From: Branchiostoma lanceolatum
Taxonomy: Eukaryota > Chordata > Leptocardii > Amphioxiformes > Branchiostomatidae
Direction of reading: 5' to 3'
Assembly: GCF_035083965.1 (NCBI RefSeq)
Contig: NC_089725.1
Span: 27,537,925 to 27,601,924 of the forward strand
DNA length: 64,000 nt
The number at the start of each line of letters is the position of its first letter. The stretch's first letter is position 1. Below are positions 1-9,936 of the stretch, in pieces. The translations under genes and the position numbers were made by a program. The notes beneath the pieces are model-generated. The model did not search any database. It was given only the letters and a program-made list of their open reading frames with translations, and had not been told where the DNA came from.

Positions 1-74
1 TTCTTACGTTTATCTCCTGATATGTACTTTTAATACACAATTACAACAGGTTTGTTCTTATGTTTCCATTGCAG

Positions 75-3000
75 CCGCCTCGTGCCTATCGCCGTACATA
101 CCCGTGTACATTAGAGATCTCGGCGTCCCTGCCTACCAGGTCGGCTTCATCACCGGTGCCCAGCCGTTTGCCGGATTCCTGTTCAAACCCGTCCTCGGGT
201 TCGCGGCAGACAGGCTCGACAGACACAAGGAGGTGCTGCTCGCGTCTGTTTTTCTCTGTTTGACTTTTATTTTCTGCTCCTACTTTGTTCCTCCCGTGCA
301 GACGTCAACTCTTATATCGAACGATGCATTCAACTGCACCCCTTACAGTCTTGAAACAATAGACTTGCCTATGACTCTCACGACATCACGAAACGTGTCA
401 GGTGCCTTAGATATACCGTCATGTAATTCTAGTATGAACGGATCAAATCATCTAACCGCAGATGAATTCAAAGAACAAATTGCCTGTCTAAGTAGCGCAG
501 AACTGCCTGTGAATTTGACTGGTCTGTACATGTGCTGTCCTAGAAACGAAACCTTCACAGGCTGTTTTGTCTGTCATTGTAGCGGGGCAATATGTGACGT
601 CGGCCAGGAAGGTAAGAGTGAGATAGCTGTTGGAGGCTGGACGCTGACGTTCTGGTTGCTTTTCTTGCTGCTTGTTCCTGGGCTCTCTCTACACGCGTCA
701 GTGTTAACCCAGTCCGATGCCTACACGATGCACGTGTTGGGCGAGGAGAAGACGAAAGGGTACGGACGGCAGCGCCTCTGGGGGTCCGTAGGCTGGGGCA
801 TCTTTGCAACTGTTTCTGGTTTCTCTACGGACCTTCTGGGGGACGGCAACGGCCAATCGAACTATGCCTTCGCGTTCTACAGCTTTGCGGCTTTTGGCGT
901 GGTGACCTTGTTATTGGTTGGCTTCACGTTTAAGAGATGGGACCAATCTGAGCCACAAAGTATGGTAAATCACGTTAGGCAGCTGATATGTAAGAAAAAT
1001 GTCATTGTCTTTCTGTCGGTTTTGTTCGTTTTGGGGTCCTCGTTTGGCGTCTTGGAAACGTTCGCCTTTTGGTATTTAAAAGACCTCGGAGGAAGTCAGC
1101 TTCTGTTAGGTCTCTGTTTGACGGTCAATTGTATCGCAGAGGTTCCATTTTTCTTCTTTTCGGGAAAACTTATCGAGAAGATCAGTCATAAAGGTGTTTT
1201 CTCGCTCTCTCTGTTCTGCTTTTCTCTGCGCTTTCTTTTCCTGTCTCTGCTGGTGAACCCGTGGTGGGCCATCCCTGTGGAGGTTCTGCACGGCACCACT
1301 TACGGCGCCATGTTCGCCGCCTCCACCACGTACGCCAGTCAGATCGCCCCGCCAGGGATGGAGGCCACGATGCAGGGGGTCATGGGAGCCGTCTTCATGG
1401 GTGTGGGTAGGTGCCATGGCGTCAGCAATGGTTGACCCCTTTAGCAGGCTCTACGCCGGCTACAAGAAACCAAGTACGAGAAAAGCACATAAAAAGCCCT
1501 CCAAAAGCCCGCCTTATATCTTATAGAGCCTGCTGAGGATGCTAAACAATAATTAATGGTGGCCATAAATGGAGGTCACATTCGTCGTACGATTTTGATG
1601 TCTTATGTAGAATTCTCAAGCAGGTTATGACAGAATCAACCGCCGACAAGGATCTAAGAGAAACGTACCGTAACAAGACCAGCTGAGTGTTGTACGACAT
1701 ATGCGCATGCTCTCGACGATCGAATGTGACCGAGCCCTAACCTAACAACTTCAACTTGACTTTTAGCTAGCTTTTAACTTTTTGAAATTCTAACTTGAGA
1801 AAAACTTCTTTAGCATTTAAGCAAATTATTAAACCCATTTGTCCAATTTCCATTATTTTTACACCAACCGAAGGAATGTGGGGGAGGCTCCTTATCTTCC
1901 CAATTTCCTTTGATGAACAGGTAATTTTATAATCAACGTTAGTATTTTGCCCAAACCCTGACGTTAGTGGATACGTTTATTGCAAATTCTTACCCAAAGG
2001 TGACTGAGAGGAAGAGGATAAAGACGCCCATACAATGAGGAACCATACACCATGTTACTGCTCTAGCGTAATTTCAGACTATAAATCTTAATTTGATTTA
2101 GTAACCTTGATGTTAGTAACCTTGATGTTGTTTCCGTCCACAGGCAGGGCGTCTGGATCGCTGATAGGGGGCGCTCTGTTCGACATGTACGGAGGAGTGG
2201 TACTGTTCCGTATCTACGCAGGCGTGTGTCTGTTTGCCTGTGTGGTCTACACTCTGGTGTCCAGGTGGATCACAGAAGACCTCGAAACGGACGCCAAAGA
2301 GCTGGTTGGAGGTACGTAGATCCTCAGAACTTGATGAGAGAAAATCCACCATATAACGTTTATCGCCCTTTATATAATTTTTGAAACACGCAAAAACTAC
2401 ACACACTGTTGCTGCACCCAAGCCACACGCTTATCATAATGTTTTTTGTTTTGTTTTCTTGTTTAGGGACAACATTATAACCATATCACAATCCAAACAT
2501 TTGTCAGGGTAACCTTTTTTCAATTCAACTCAATTCAAGTCAAGTTCTTTATTCAAAGATACTCAATTGGCAGATACTATATAAGACATACAGACAAAGA
2601 AACACAGGCATTAGACAGAAATATACATGTCCATTCCGAGTAAAGTCCGAGTTTTGCACTGATCATCTCCATGAAAAATTGAGATTTTTTCATGGAGATA
2701 TTGTTTTGAGCGTGCTTGTGCGTGTGTTTGCGTGCGTGTTTGTGCTCGGATGCTTGTAGTCAGCATAACTCAAGAACGTCTGAATGGATTGTAATGATAT
2801 TTGGTATGTGGGTAGGTTTTGGGAGAACAAAGGTCAAGGTCGATTTTGGTCCCCCTGGTATGTGAGACACTGGAATTGTTGGTGTTTTTGTCAAAATCAT
2901 CCAAGGAGAATAACTGAACAAAGGAATGACAGATTTCCGTGTTATTTAATATGCAGTTAGCTTGGACAGAGATGTACACAATGAAGTGCAAATTATGCAA

Positions 3001-3196
3001 ATGCAGGCCTAATTTGCATAATATATATTTCATGGAGTTTTGAGGTTTCCGAACTCTTGTTGACTCTTGATTTGCATGTCTGGTTTCTGTCCATTTCCTA
3101 CCAGACGGAGCTCCTGGCCGTGGGGTGGACAACCCTGCAGTTGACAAGGATGGAAATCGCGGACGGGGTGACGTAGAGAGAGTGACGTCAGTGTAG
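75..3196 (+). CDS. MFSD6-like major facilitator transporter, copy 1 (first exon outside window)
   Basis: Multi-pass membrane transporter of the MFSD6 branch of the major facilitator superfamily; the substrate cannot be told from sequence. Exons read by eye are 75-1406, 2144-2311 and 3105-3196, each with AG/GT borders and continuous frame, ending at TAG 3194-3196. The large exon opens with the second transmembrane region (PYIPVYIRDLGVPAYQ), then a long extracellular loop rich in cysteines and N-glycosylation sequons (about 300-640), then the remaining helices. The short last exon encodes a hydrophilic tail. The first exon, expected to match 4478-4589 of copy 2, lies before base 1. It is a tandem duplicate of the next gene, with nearly identical protein over the big exon. 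I see no disabling change. The family call is from recognisable MFSD6-type helix sequences and is fairly sure. Confidence 0.8.
1407..2143 (+). other. Intron of MFSD6-like copy 1
   Basis: Non-coding spacer between GT at 1407 and AG at 2142-2143. The first roughly 450 bases resemble the matching intron of copy 2 (6784-7415) in patches, including the passage about the 'tagctagctt' run, with extra sequence near 1500-1720 that copy 2 lacks. No gene is visible in it. Confidence 0.6.
2515..3040. repeat. Interspersed repeats inside the last intron of copy 1
   Basis: The stretch 2518-2640 looks like an AT-rich 3-prime tail of an interspersed element (short C-A-A-G-T type repeats and a 'ttctttattca' motif). 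From about 2690 to 3035 lies a member of the family that recurs at 3640-3770, 8460-8600, 55.5-56.5 kb and 57.1-57.3 kb: a GT-rich run, then 'cataactcaagaa', then a 'gatatttggtatgt' motif, then an octamer-bearing segment 'attatgcaaatg'. The word 'tttcatggag' occurs on both sides (about 2686 and 3028) and could be a target duplication. The equivalent intron of copy 2 (7584-7954) lacks the 2690-3035 part. Confidence 0.55.
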
Positions 3197-4477
3197 TGTA
3201 CAGTAGCCCGATGACATCATCATATTAAGCACTTTCGTCACGACATCAGTTTGCGTCATGCTACCATATCGACAGCAAAGATGACACAGGACGCTCGTGA
3301 CCGTACCCGTATGTAAATCATGATCTTGATCTGTAAATGTGATAGATGATGCTGTAATAGGTGATTCTGTACTAACACGTATGTAAGTCAAATAGATAAT
3401 GTACACAAGTATGAACAACTTTTCAAGTGAAATTTTAACTGTAGACGTGCGAAAGTTTCATTCTCAGATAAAAAGATGCACCTAATTAAAAGTGTCATCC
3501 TTCCGGGGTTCGACTTAAATTGGTTTCCACATGAGTGTGTTTTGTTCTACCATGACTTCATGTATATGCATGCGACCAGTTCTATTGCAAACAAACAAAT
3601 TGTCTCAAAAATATATTTCTGACTGTTTTTTTAGTGTGTCTGTTTGTAAATAGTATAACTCGTAAAGATATATATTGATATCTTTTTATATTTTGCATGT
3701 TGGTAGGTGTTGGCAAAATGAAGAAATTATTGCGGATGGGCCCCTGGCGGCTTTCCATAGTACAACATTAGGGCGATTTTGCTAATGGATGAGAGTCCTT
3801 AAAATGATTCTTGTATTTTTGAGAGAGAGAGAGAGAGAGATATACGCAAAGTTGGTTTTGCGGTAAAAAAAAAAAGCCCCGAAAAGGCCGGGTCAAAGTC
3901 CCGTCCATATTTGCCCGACGTCTGCGTCCTCTGACTAGGCCACGGTTTAGCCGGTCATGTGATATTATCCAGTCACATGTTACATCGGATCTTGCCAACG
4001 ATTTTATTCAAGACAGAATATGCAACAAGCAAGACAACAGGTCTGATGATTTTAGCTCAAGGTAGGTTCTCAGCGCTATCACTGGACAAAAACATTTGTC
4101 CTTATCGTTTCCCTCGTGTGCAATATTGTAAATAATTGTACCCTACTATGTCGTGTAGACCGCATGTCTTATATCTGTACATAATAAGCATTATTCTATA
4201 AGAGAATATTGCATGTAAAAGTGAATGACAATGACGTGGCCTTTTATAAACTCACATGGACAGTATGTTTTTGTTTTGTGGTGATAGGCAGTAATCATCA
4301 ACTAAGTTTGGTAACAGGGCAAAGTTCAAAGTACAAGGCCTGTTAGGGCATAGTCGAACTGTATTCAAAGCAAGGTATATTCAGATACATACCTGCTTTT
4401 GTATTCTTCTATTGCCCGATTGGAATGTTAACACTACACAAAGTCCGTTTTGTTGTAAACTCTTCTCCAGTGACAAC
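3197..4477. other. Intergenic region between MFSD6-like copies
   Basis: Contains the presumed 3-prime UTR of copy 1, with an ATTAAA polyadenylation-like word at 3485-3490 that is conserved at 8311-8316 in copy 2. It also holds a repeat relic (3640-3770) shared with the copy-2 flank, a short (GA)n tract at about 3818-3840, and the presumed promoter of copy 2 upstream of 4412. No other gene is seen. Confidence 0.55.
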
Positions 4478-7400
4478 ATGACATGCATGGATTCGGCAAA
4501 AAGTTCAACCCGGCGTCTGCATCTTCCAACGTGTGAGGTGAACAGGAGGCTTCTGCCTGTCAAAGGCTTCTACTTTTTCTTCAATTCAGGTAAACATGCA
4601 TGAGTAATGCAATTGTAGTGCTCTGGTAGATAGAGTGAACGCCTCTTGACTTCTTGGCAGGTGTAGAGTTTGCGCCCAGTCGGTTTCTCTGATCAGTTTA
4701 ACTGTCGATGGGTGATATTGGCTTATTCAATTGAATATTGTGCCGTGTTTCGTTGACGAGTATGTAATGTTTTCCGTGAATGTCGAAGAAAATAAAAGTG
4801 TAAGGCTCGACCGGAGAATAGGAGTAGGTGTGCGTGTTATATGTTCTGTATAGATTTAATAGAAAGGGGGCCGAACCTATAGAATAGAAGCTTGAGTTTC
4901 ATGATGACAAAAATACCTCAGCACTCGGGGACCTGGAGTTACCATATATTGAACTGTAGCTGTTTTTCTGTTCAGTCGATCATATGTATATTGTGTCGAA
5001 CAACGTGTTCTTACTACATAAACATATTCACGTTAGCTGTACTGGTATCTAACGCTTACCAGTTGATGAGTATGTCACCATGTCCAGTATACGTCGAAGA
5101 GAATGGATGAGCAAAGTTCAACTGGAGAATAGGATAGGAGTCGGTGTGTGTGTTACGTAATGTTTGAACAGGAGAATGAATCGAACCGAGCATATAACAA
5201 AAATACCTCCGCACTGAGGCAGTATTTCTATTGTGTTGCAGGCCAAGGTATCTGGTTTATTGTTCGCTGATCGTAGGTGTATATCATCGATAAGGTCGTA
5301 TTCTTATCAAATCTTATTTCATCTTACCAAAGTAAGTCTGAGTAAGTAGGTAAGTAAGTAAGCCTCTGTATTGATAAGAGACGACACAACATTTCAATGT
5401 TTGTAACATGTTTGGTCTCTTTGTTTTCCATTGCAGCCGCCTCGTGTATGTGGCCGTACATACCCGTGTACATCAGACATCTCGGCGTCCCCGCCTACCA
5501 GGCCGGCCTCATCAGCGGTGCGCAGCCGTTCGCCGGATTCCTGTTCAAACCCGTCCTCGGGTTCGTAGCAGACAGGCTCGACAGGCACAAGGAAGTGCTG
5601 CTCGCCTCTGTTTTTCTCTGCCTGACTTTCATCTTCTGCTCCTACTTTGTTCCTCCTGTACAGACCTCAACTCTAATATCAAATGATGACTTTAACTGCA
5701 GTCTTTACAGTCTTGAAGCAATACACTTGCCTATGACTACTCTCACGACATCTTGCATGTTATCAGGACGAAACTTGCCAGGTGCCTTAGATATACCGTC
5801 ATGTAATTCTAATATGAACGGATCAAATTATCTAACCGCAGATGAAATCAAAGAACAAATTGCCTGTCTAAGTAGCGTAGAACTGCCTGTGAATTTGACT
5901 GGTCTGTACATGTGCTGTCCTAGAAACGAAACCTTCACAGGCTGTTCTGTCTGTCAATGTACGGCCGGGGCAATATGTGACGTCCGTCAGGAGGGCGAGA
6001 CAGCTGTTGAAAGCTGGACGCTGACGTTCTGGTTGCTTTTCTTGCTGCTTGTTCCTGGGCTCTCTCTACACGCGTCAGTGGTAACCCAGTCCGATGCCTA
6101 CACGATGCACGTGTTGGGCGACGAGAAGACAGAAGGGTACGGACGGCAGCGCCTCTGGGGGTCCGTAGGCTGGGGCATCTTTGCAACTGTCTCCGGTTTC
6201 TCTACGGACCTTTTAGGAGACGGTAACGGCCAGTCGAACTATGCCTTCGCGTTCTACAGCTTTTTGGCCTTTGGCGCGGTGACCTTGTTATTGGTCGGCT
6301 TCACGTTTAAGAGATGGGACCAATCTGAGCCACAAAATATGGTAAATCACGTTAGGCAACTGATATGTAAGAAAAATGTCATTGTCTTTCTGTCGGTTTT
6401 GTTCGTTTTGGGGTCCTCGTTTGGCGTCTTGGAAACGTTCGCCTTTTGGTATTTAAAAGACCTCGGAGGAAGTCAGCTTCTGTTAGGTCTCTGTTTGACG
6501 GTCAATTGTATCGCAGAGGTTCCATTTTTCTTCTTTTCGGGCAAACTTATCGAGAAGATCAGTCATAAGGGTGTTTTCTCGCTCTCTCTGTTCTGCTTTG
6601 CTCTGCGCTTTCTTTTCCTGTCTCTGCTGGTGAACCCGTGGTGGGCCATCCCTGTGGAGGTTCTGCACGGCACCACGTACGGCGCCATGTTCGCCGCCTC
6701 CACCACGTACGCCAGTCAGATCGCCCCGCCCGGGATGGAGGCCACGATGCAGGGCGTCATGGGAGCCGTCTTCATGGGAGTAGGTAGGTGTTGACGTCAG
6801 CAACAGTTAGCCTCCTTAGCAGGCTCTACGCCGGCTACAAGAAACTAAGTACAATAGAACTCAAATGCCATAAGAAGAAAGCACATAAAAAGCCGAATGT
6901 GACTGGGCCCTAACCGGACAATTTGACTTTTAGCTAGCTTTCAACTTCTTTTAAAGTTCAAACTTGAGAAATACTTATCTAGCATTATAGCATTCAAGTT
7001 AGAAGCAAAGTGATATTTGTGAGATTTCCGTTTGCAATCCGCTAGTCAGCATGTGTGTTTTCCTTTTGTTAATCTCAACCCAAGGATGTCTATATAATAC
7101 AAATATGTCTCTTTATGGCCCGCTAGCTCCTACGGCAATGTATTAAATTAAACCCATGTGGTCAATCTAACTTTTGCACCAAAGGAGTTTGAGGGTGACT
7201 AGTTTTCTAATTATTTCCAAAACTGCTTCGCCACAAAGCCGGACGTATCAATTAGGACACGTTTATTGAAATTCTTACCCGAAGGCTAATTGAGAGTACG
7301 TACCAGGGAAAAGACGACCATACAATGAGGAACGATACATCATGTGACTGCTCTAGTATAATTTCTGACTGTAATTCTTGATTTGACATAATAACCTTGT

Positions 7401-8046
7401 TGTTTTCTTCCACAGGCTGGGCGTCCGGATCGCTGATAGGGGGCGCTCTTTTCGAGCAGTACGGAGGCGTCGTGCTGTTTCGTATCTACGCATGTGTGTG
7501 TCTGTTTGCCTGTGTGGTCTACACTGTGGTGTCCAGGTGGATTAAAGAAGACATCACCACGGACGACAAAGAGCTGGTTGAAGGTACGTAGATCTTTACA
7601 ATTTGATAGAAAAACCATCATAAAACGTTTTTCGTCCTTTTCATTAATTGAAACACAAGAATATCTACATATAGTGGTGCCGCACCGAAGCCACACGCTT
7701 ATGTTAACGGCACATATAACGTTATTTACATGTGTATGGATAATGAAAGGTTTACATAATTACCGTATTACCGTCCAATTATTTGTAGATTTCTGGGTAG
7801 CCTTTTGTTTCTTCAAAACTGACAGATGTGAAACATACAGACAAGAACATACTGACATACGATAGCAATGCATATGTCCAGGGAAAGGTTAATTTTTTTC
7901 ACTTATTTTACGAATGATTTCATTACGTCTCTGTTTATTCGCGTATCCCACCAGATGGAGCTCCTGGCCGTGGGGTGGACAACCCTGCAGTTGACAAGGA
8001 TGGAACTCGCGGAGGGGGTGACGTAGAGAGAGTGACGTCAGTGTAG
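4478..8046 (+). CDS. MFSD6-like major facilitator transporter, copy 2 (complete)
   Basis: Complete paralogue of the upstream gene. Coding exons are 4478-4589, 5437-6783, 7416-7583 and 7955-8046, totalling 1,719 bases or 572 residues. Exon 1 ends in the sequence KGFYFFFNS, the typical first helix of MFSD6 proteins (aromatic run before the first conserved loop), and joins in frame to AASCMWPYIPVYIRHLG. An in-frame ATG also lies upstream at 4412 and another at 4487; I chose 4478 because the spliced frame closes and it has no clear competitor. About 12 helices are expected in the plasma or an endomembrane, with a cysteine- and sequon-rich loop at roughly residues 105-200. The final exon repeats the copy-1 tail (GAPGRGVDNPAVDKDG). 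Both copies share the same intron positions, so they arose by DNA duplication rather than retroposition. Transported substrate unknown. Confidence 0.85.
4740..5225 (+). repeat. Degenerate direct duplication in intron 1 of MFSD6-like copy 2
   Basis: Two roughly 180-base blocks, about 4745-4930 and 5065-5225, share ordered motifs: 'gagtatgt', 'gtcgaagaaaat/gagaatgga', 'ggagaatagga', 'gtgtgcgtgttat/gtgtgtgttac', then 'acaaaaatacctc' followed by 'gcactcggg/gcactgagg'. They are diverged tandem copies inside the intron. Confidence 0.55.
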
Positions 8047-9936
8047 TGTACAGTAGCCCGATGACATCGTCACGACATCAGTTTGCGTCATGCTACCATA
8101 TCGAAAGCAAAGCTGACACAGGATGCTATGTAGGAGAACTATGGTGACCATACCAGTTTGTAAATCCTGATCTTGATCTGCATCCTGTACTAACATGTAT
8201 GTAATTGTAAATCGAATAGATGATGTACACACGTATGGCAAACTTTTCAAATGACATTTTCATTGTAGATGGGCGAAAGTTTCATTCTCAGATAAAAATA
8301 TATGCAACTGATTAAAAGTGTCATCCTTCCAGGGTTCGACGTGTTATGTTCAACTGTGACTTCATATTTGTGTGTGTGTGTGTGTGTATGTATGTGTGTG
8401 TGTGTGTGTATGTGTGTGTGTGTGTGTGTGTGTATGTTTGTGTGTGTTTGTGAACAGCATAACTCAAGAAGATATGGATTGATATTTATGATATTTGGTA
8501 TGTTGGTAGGTGTTGGCAAAATTAAGAAATGGCTGAGGATGGGCCCCTGATGGCTTTCCATAGTACTGCAGTAGGGCGTTCGGTTTTGCTAATAGATGAG
8601 AGTCCTTCAAAGGATTTTTGTTTTTTTGATTCTTGTACAGCACCAAAGCCCAGGATCACACTTTCAGCTCATACAGATACATATACTTATACATTTACAT
8701 GAGCTATAGGCTTTTGCAGGTTTCATTATTTTGCTAGATTGAGATGAAAATACGTAAGTAAGAGGCAACCGGTACCTTTTAAGTCAAATTGTACAAATTA
8801 GAAGCTCGAATCTATAAGGAAGTACTAGTATTTGTTGGTTGGTTAGTTGGTGCGATGATGAGGAATCAATAAAAGTCACATATTAGGGGAACTATGTAAC
8901 GATTTCAGGAAAACAACGACAAATTGTCAGGAGCTTTATGAGATCGGAAAGGAAATCTATGACCAGACTTGTAACGAAGAGAGATAATTGCTACTAATGA
9001 TTGTGATGCCCACGATCTGGAATGTACTGTTTACAATTAAAAAGAAAACACGGATTGTACTGTTTCCAGAAGATTTTATTATAACACTAGTAATTGGCGT
9101 GAAAATCCTGCAACCTTTCAACTCATGTTAGTACATGGCGTACAAAGATGATGGTTGGTGCATCTTCATGCATGGACATATTTACGAGACAGACTTATAC
9201 AGATGCTTGTGTAGTATCAGAATTAATATAGTACATGGTAGTGACAGCTAACATAAAAGAAATTAGATTATCGCAATAAATTCCTGTGTATGTCATCTTT
9301 CTTTTCCAAGACACTAAACATTCGTTCCAAAAACAATATGTACAAAAAAATGCAACCCTATGCATATGTACCTCTACAGCGGGTAAGAAGTAATGATTGA
9401 AATGAATGTGAGATAACGATATAATACAGTCGAATAAGGTTTTACATCATTAGTTCTTCACACAATGATTAATCCAATACTTACGAATAGATCACCCCAA
9501 GACAAATACTACTATAGGTCAATTTGCATACTCCCCACTTTGTCTAAGATCCCAGGGTAAGTTGCATGCAAACATGTCTATAAAAATGTTCAAAATTTAT
9601 TTAATTAATACAAAATATCAAACATTAAAAGGAAATTCTACATGATGATGATTTTACTCCATTATTTCTGCTAGCTGTTTTACTCTTTAACTTCAGATCT
9701 GTTCGTATTCGCCATATATGTATAACGTATCCTGGTATGCCGTAATTACTTATCCTTACTATAGCTATATAATTACCCACTACAAGTTTATAAATAATTC
9801 TTAATGTTTCTGATGTTGCTATATTTGAGGAAATTACTATGTACAAAGATGTTTGGCTACAGTAAATTAATATTTACATTGAAGTATTGGAAACCGTCAA
9901 ACATCTATATTCATCTGACGATAAAGCTGGTCTATA
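8047..9936. other. Intergenic region with (GT)n tract and repeat relic
   Basis: Holds the presumed 3-prime UTR of MFSD6-like copy 2 (ATTAAA at 8311-8316), a (GT)n-rich tract at about 8370-8455, and the repeat relic at 8460-8600 that matches 3640-3790. The part from about 9000 to 9936 is AT-rich and probably includes the 3-prime UTR of the minus-strand LRR-Ig gene. No coding region is supported. Confidence 0.5.

Noticed and set aside
1106-1417. Minus-strand frames mirrored in both MFSD6-like copies (1106-1417 and 6483-6803)
   Set aside because: Antisense shadows of the conserved transporter exon; their similarity follows from the gene duplication.
8302-8561. Reading frames rich in V-C or T-H around 8.3-8.5 kb
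   Set aside because: They translate the (GT)n microsatellite on one strand or the other.
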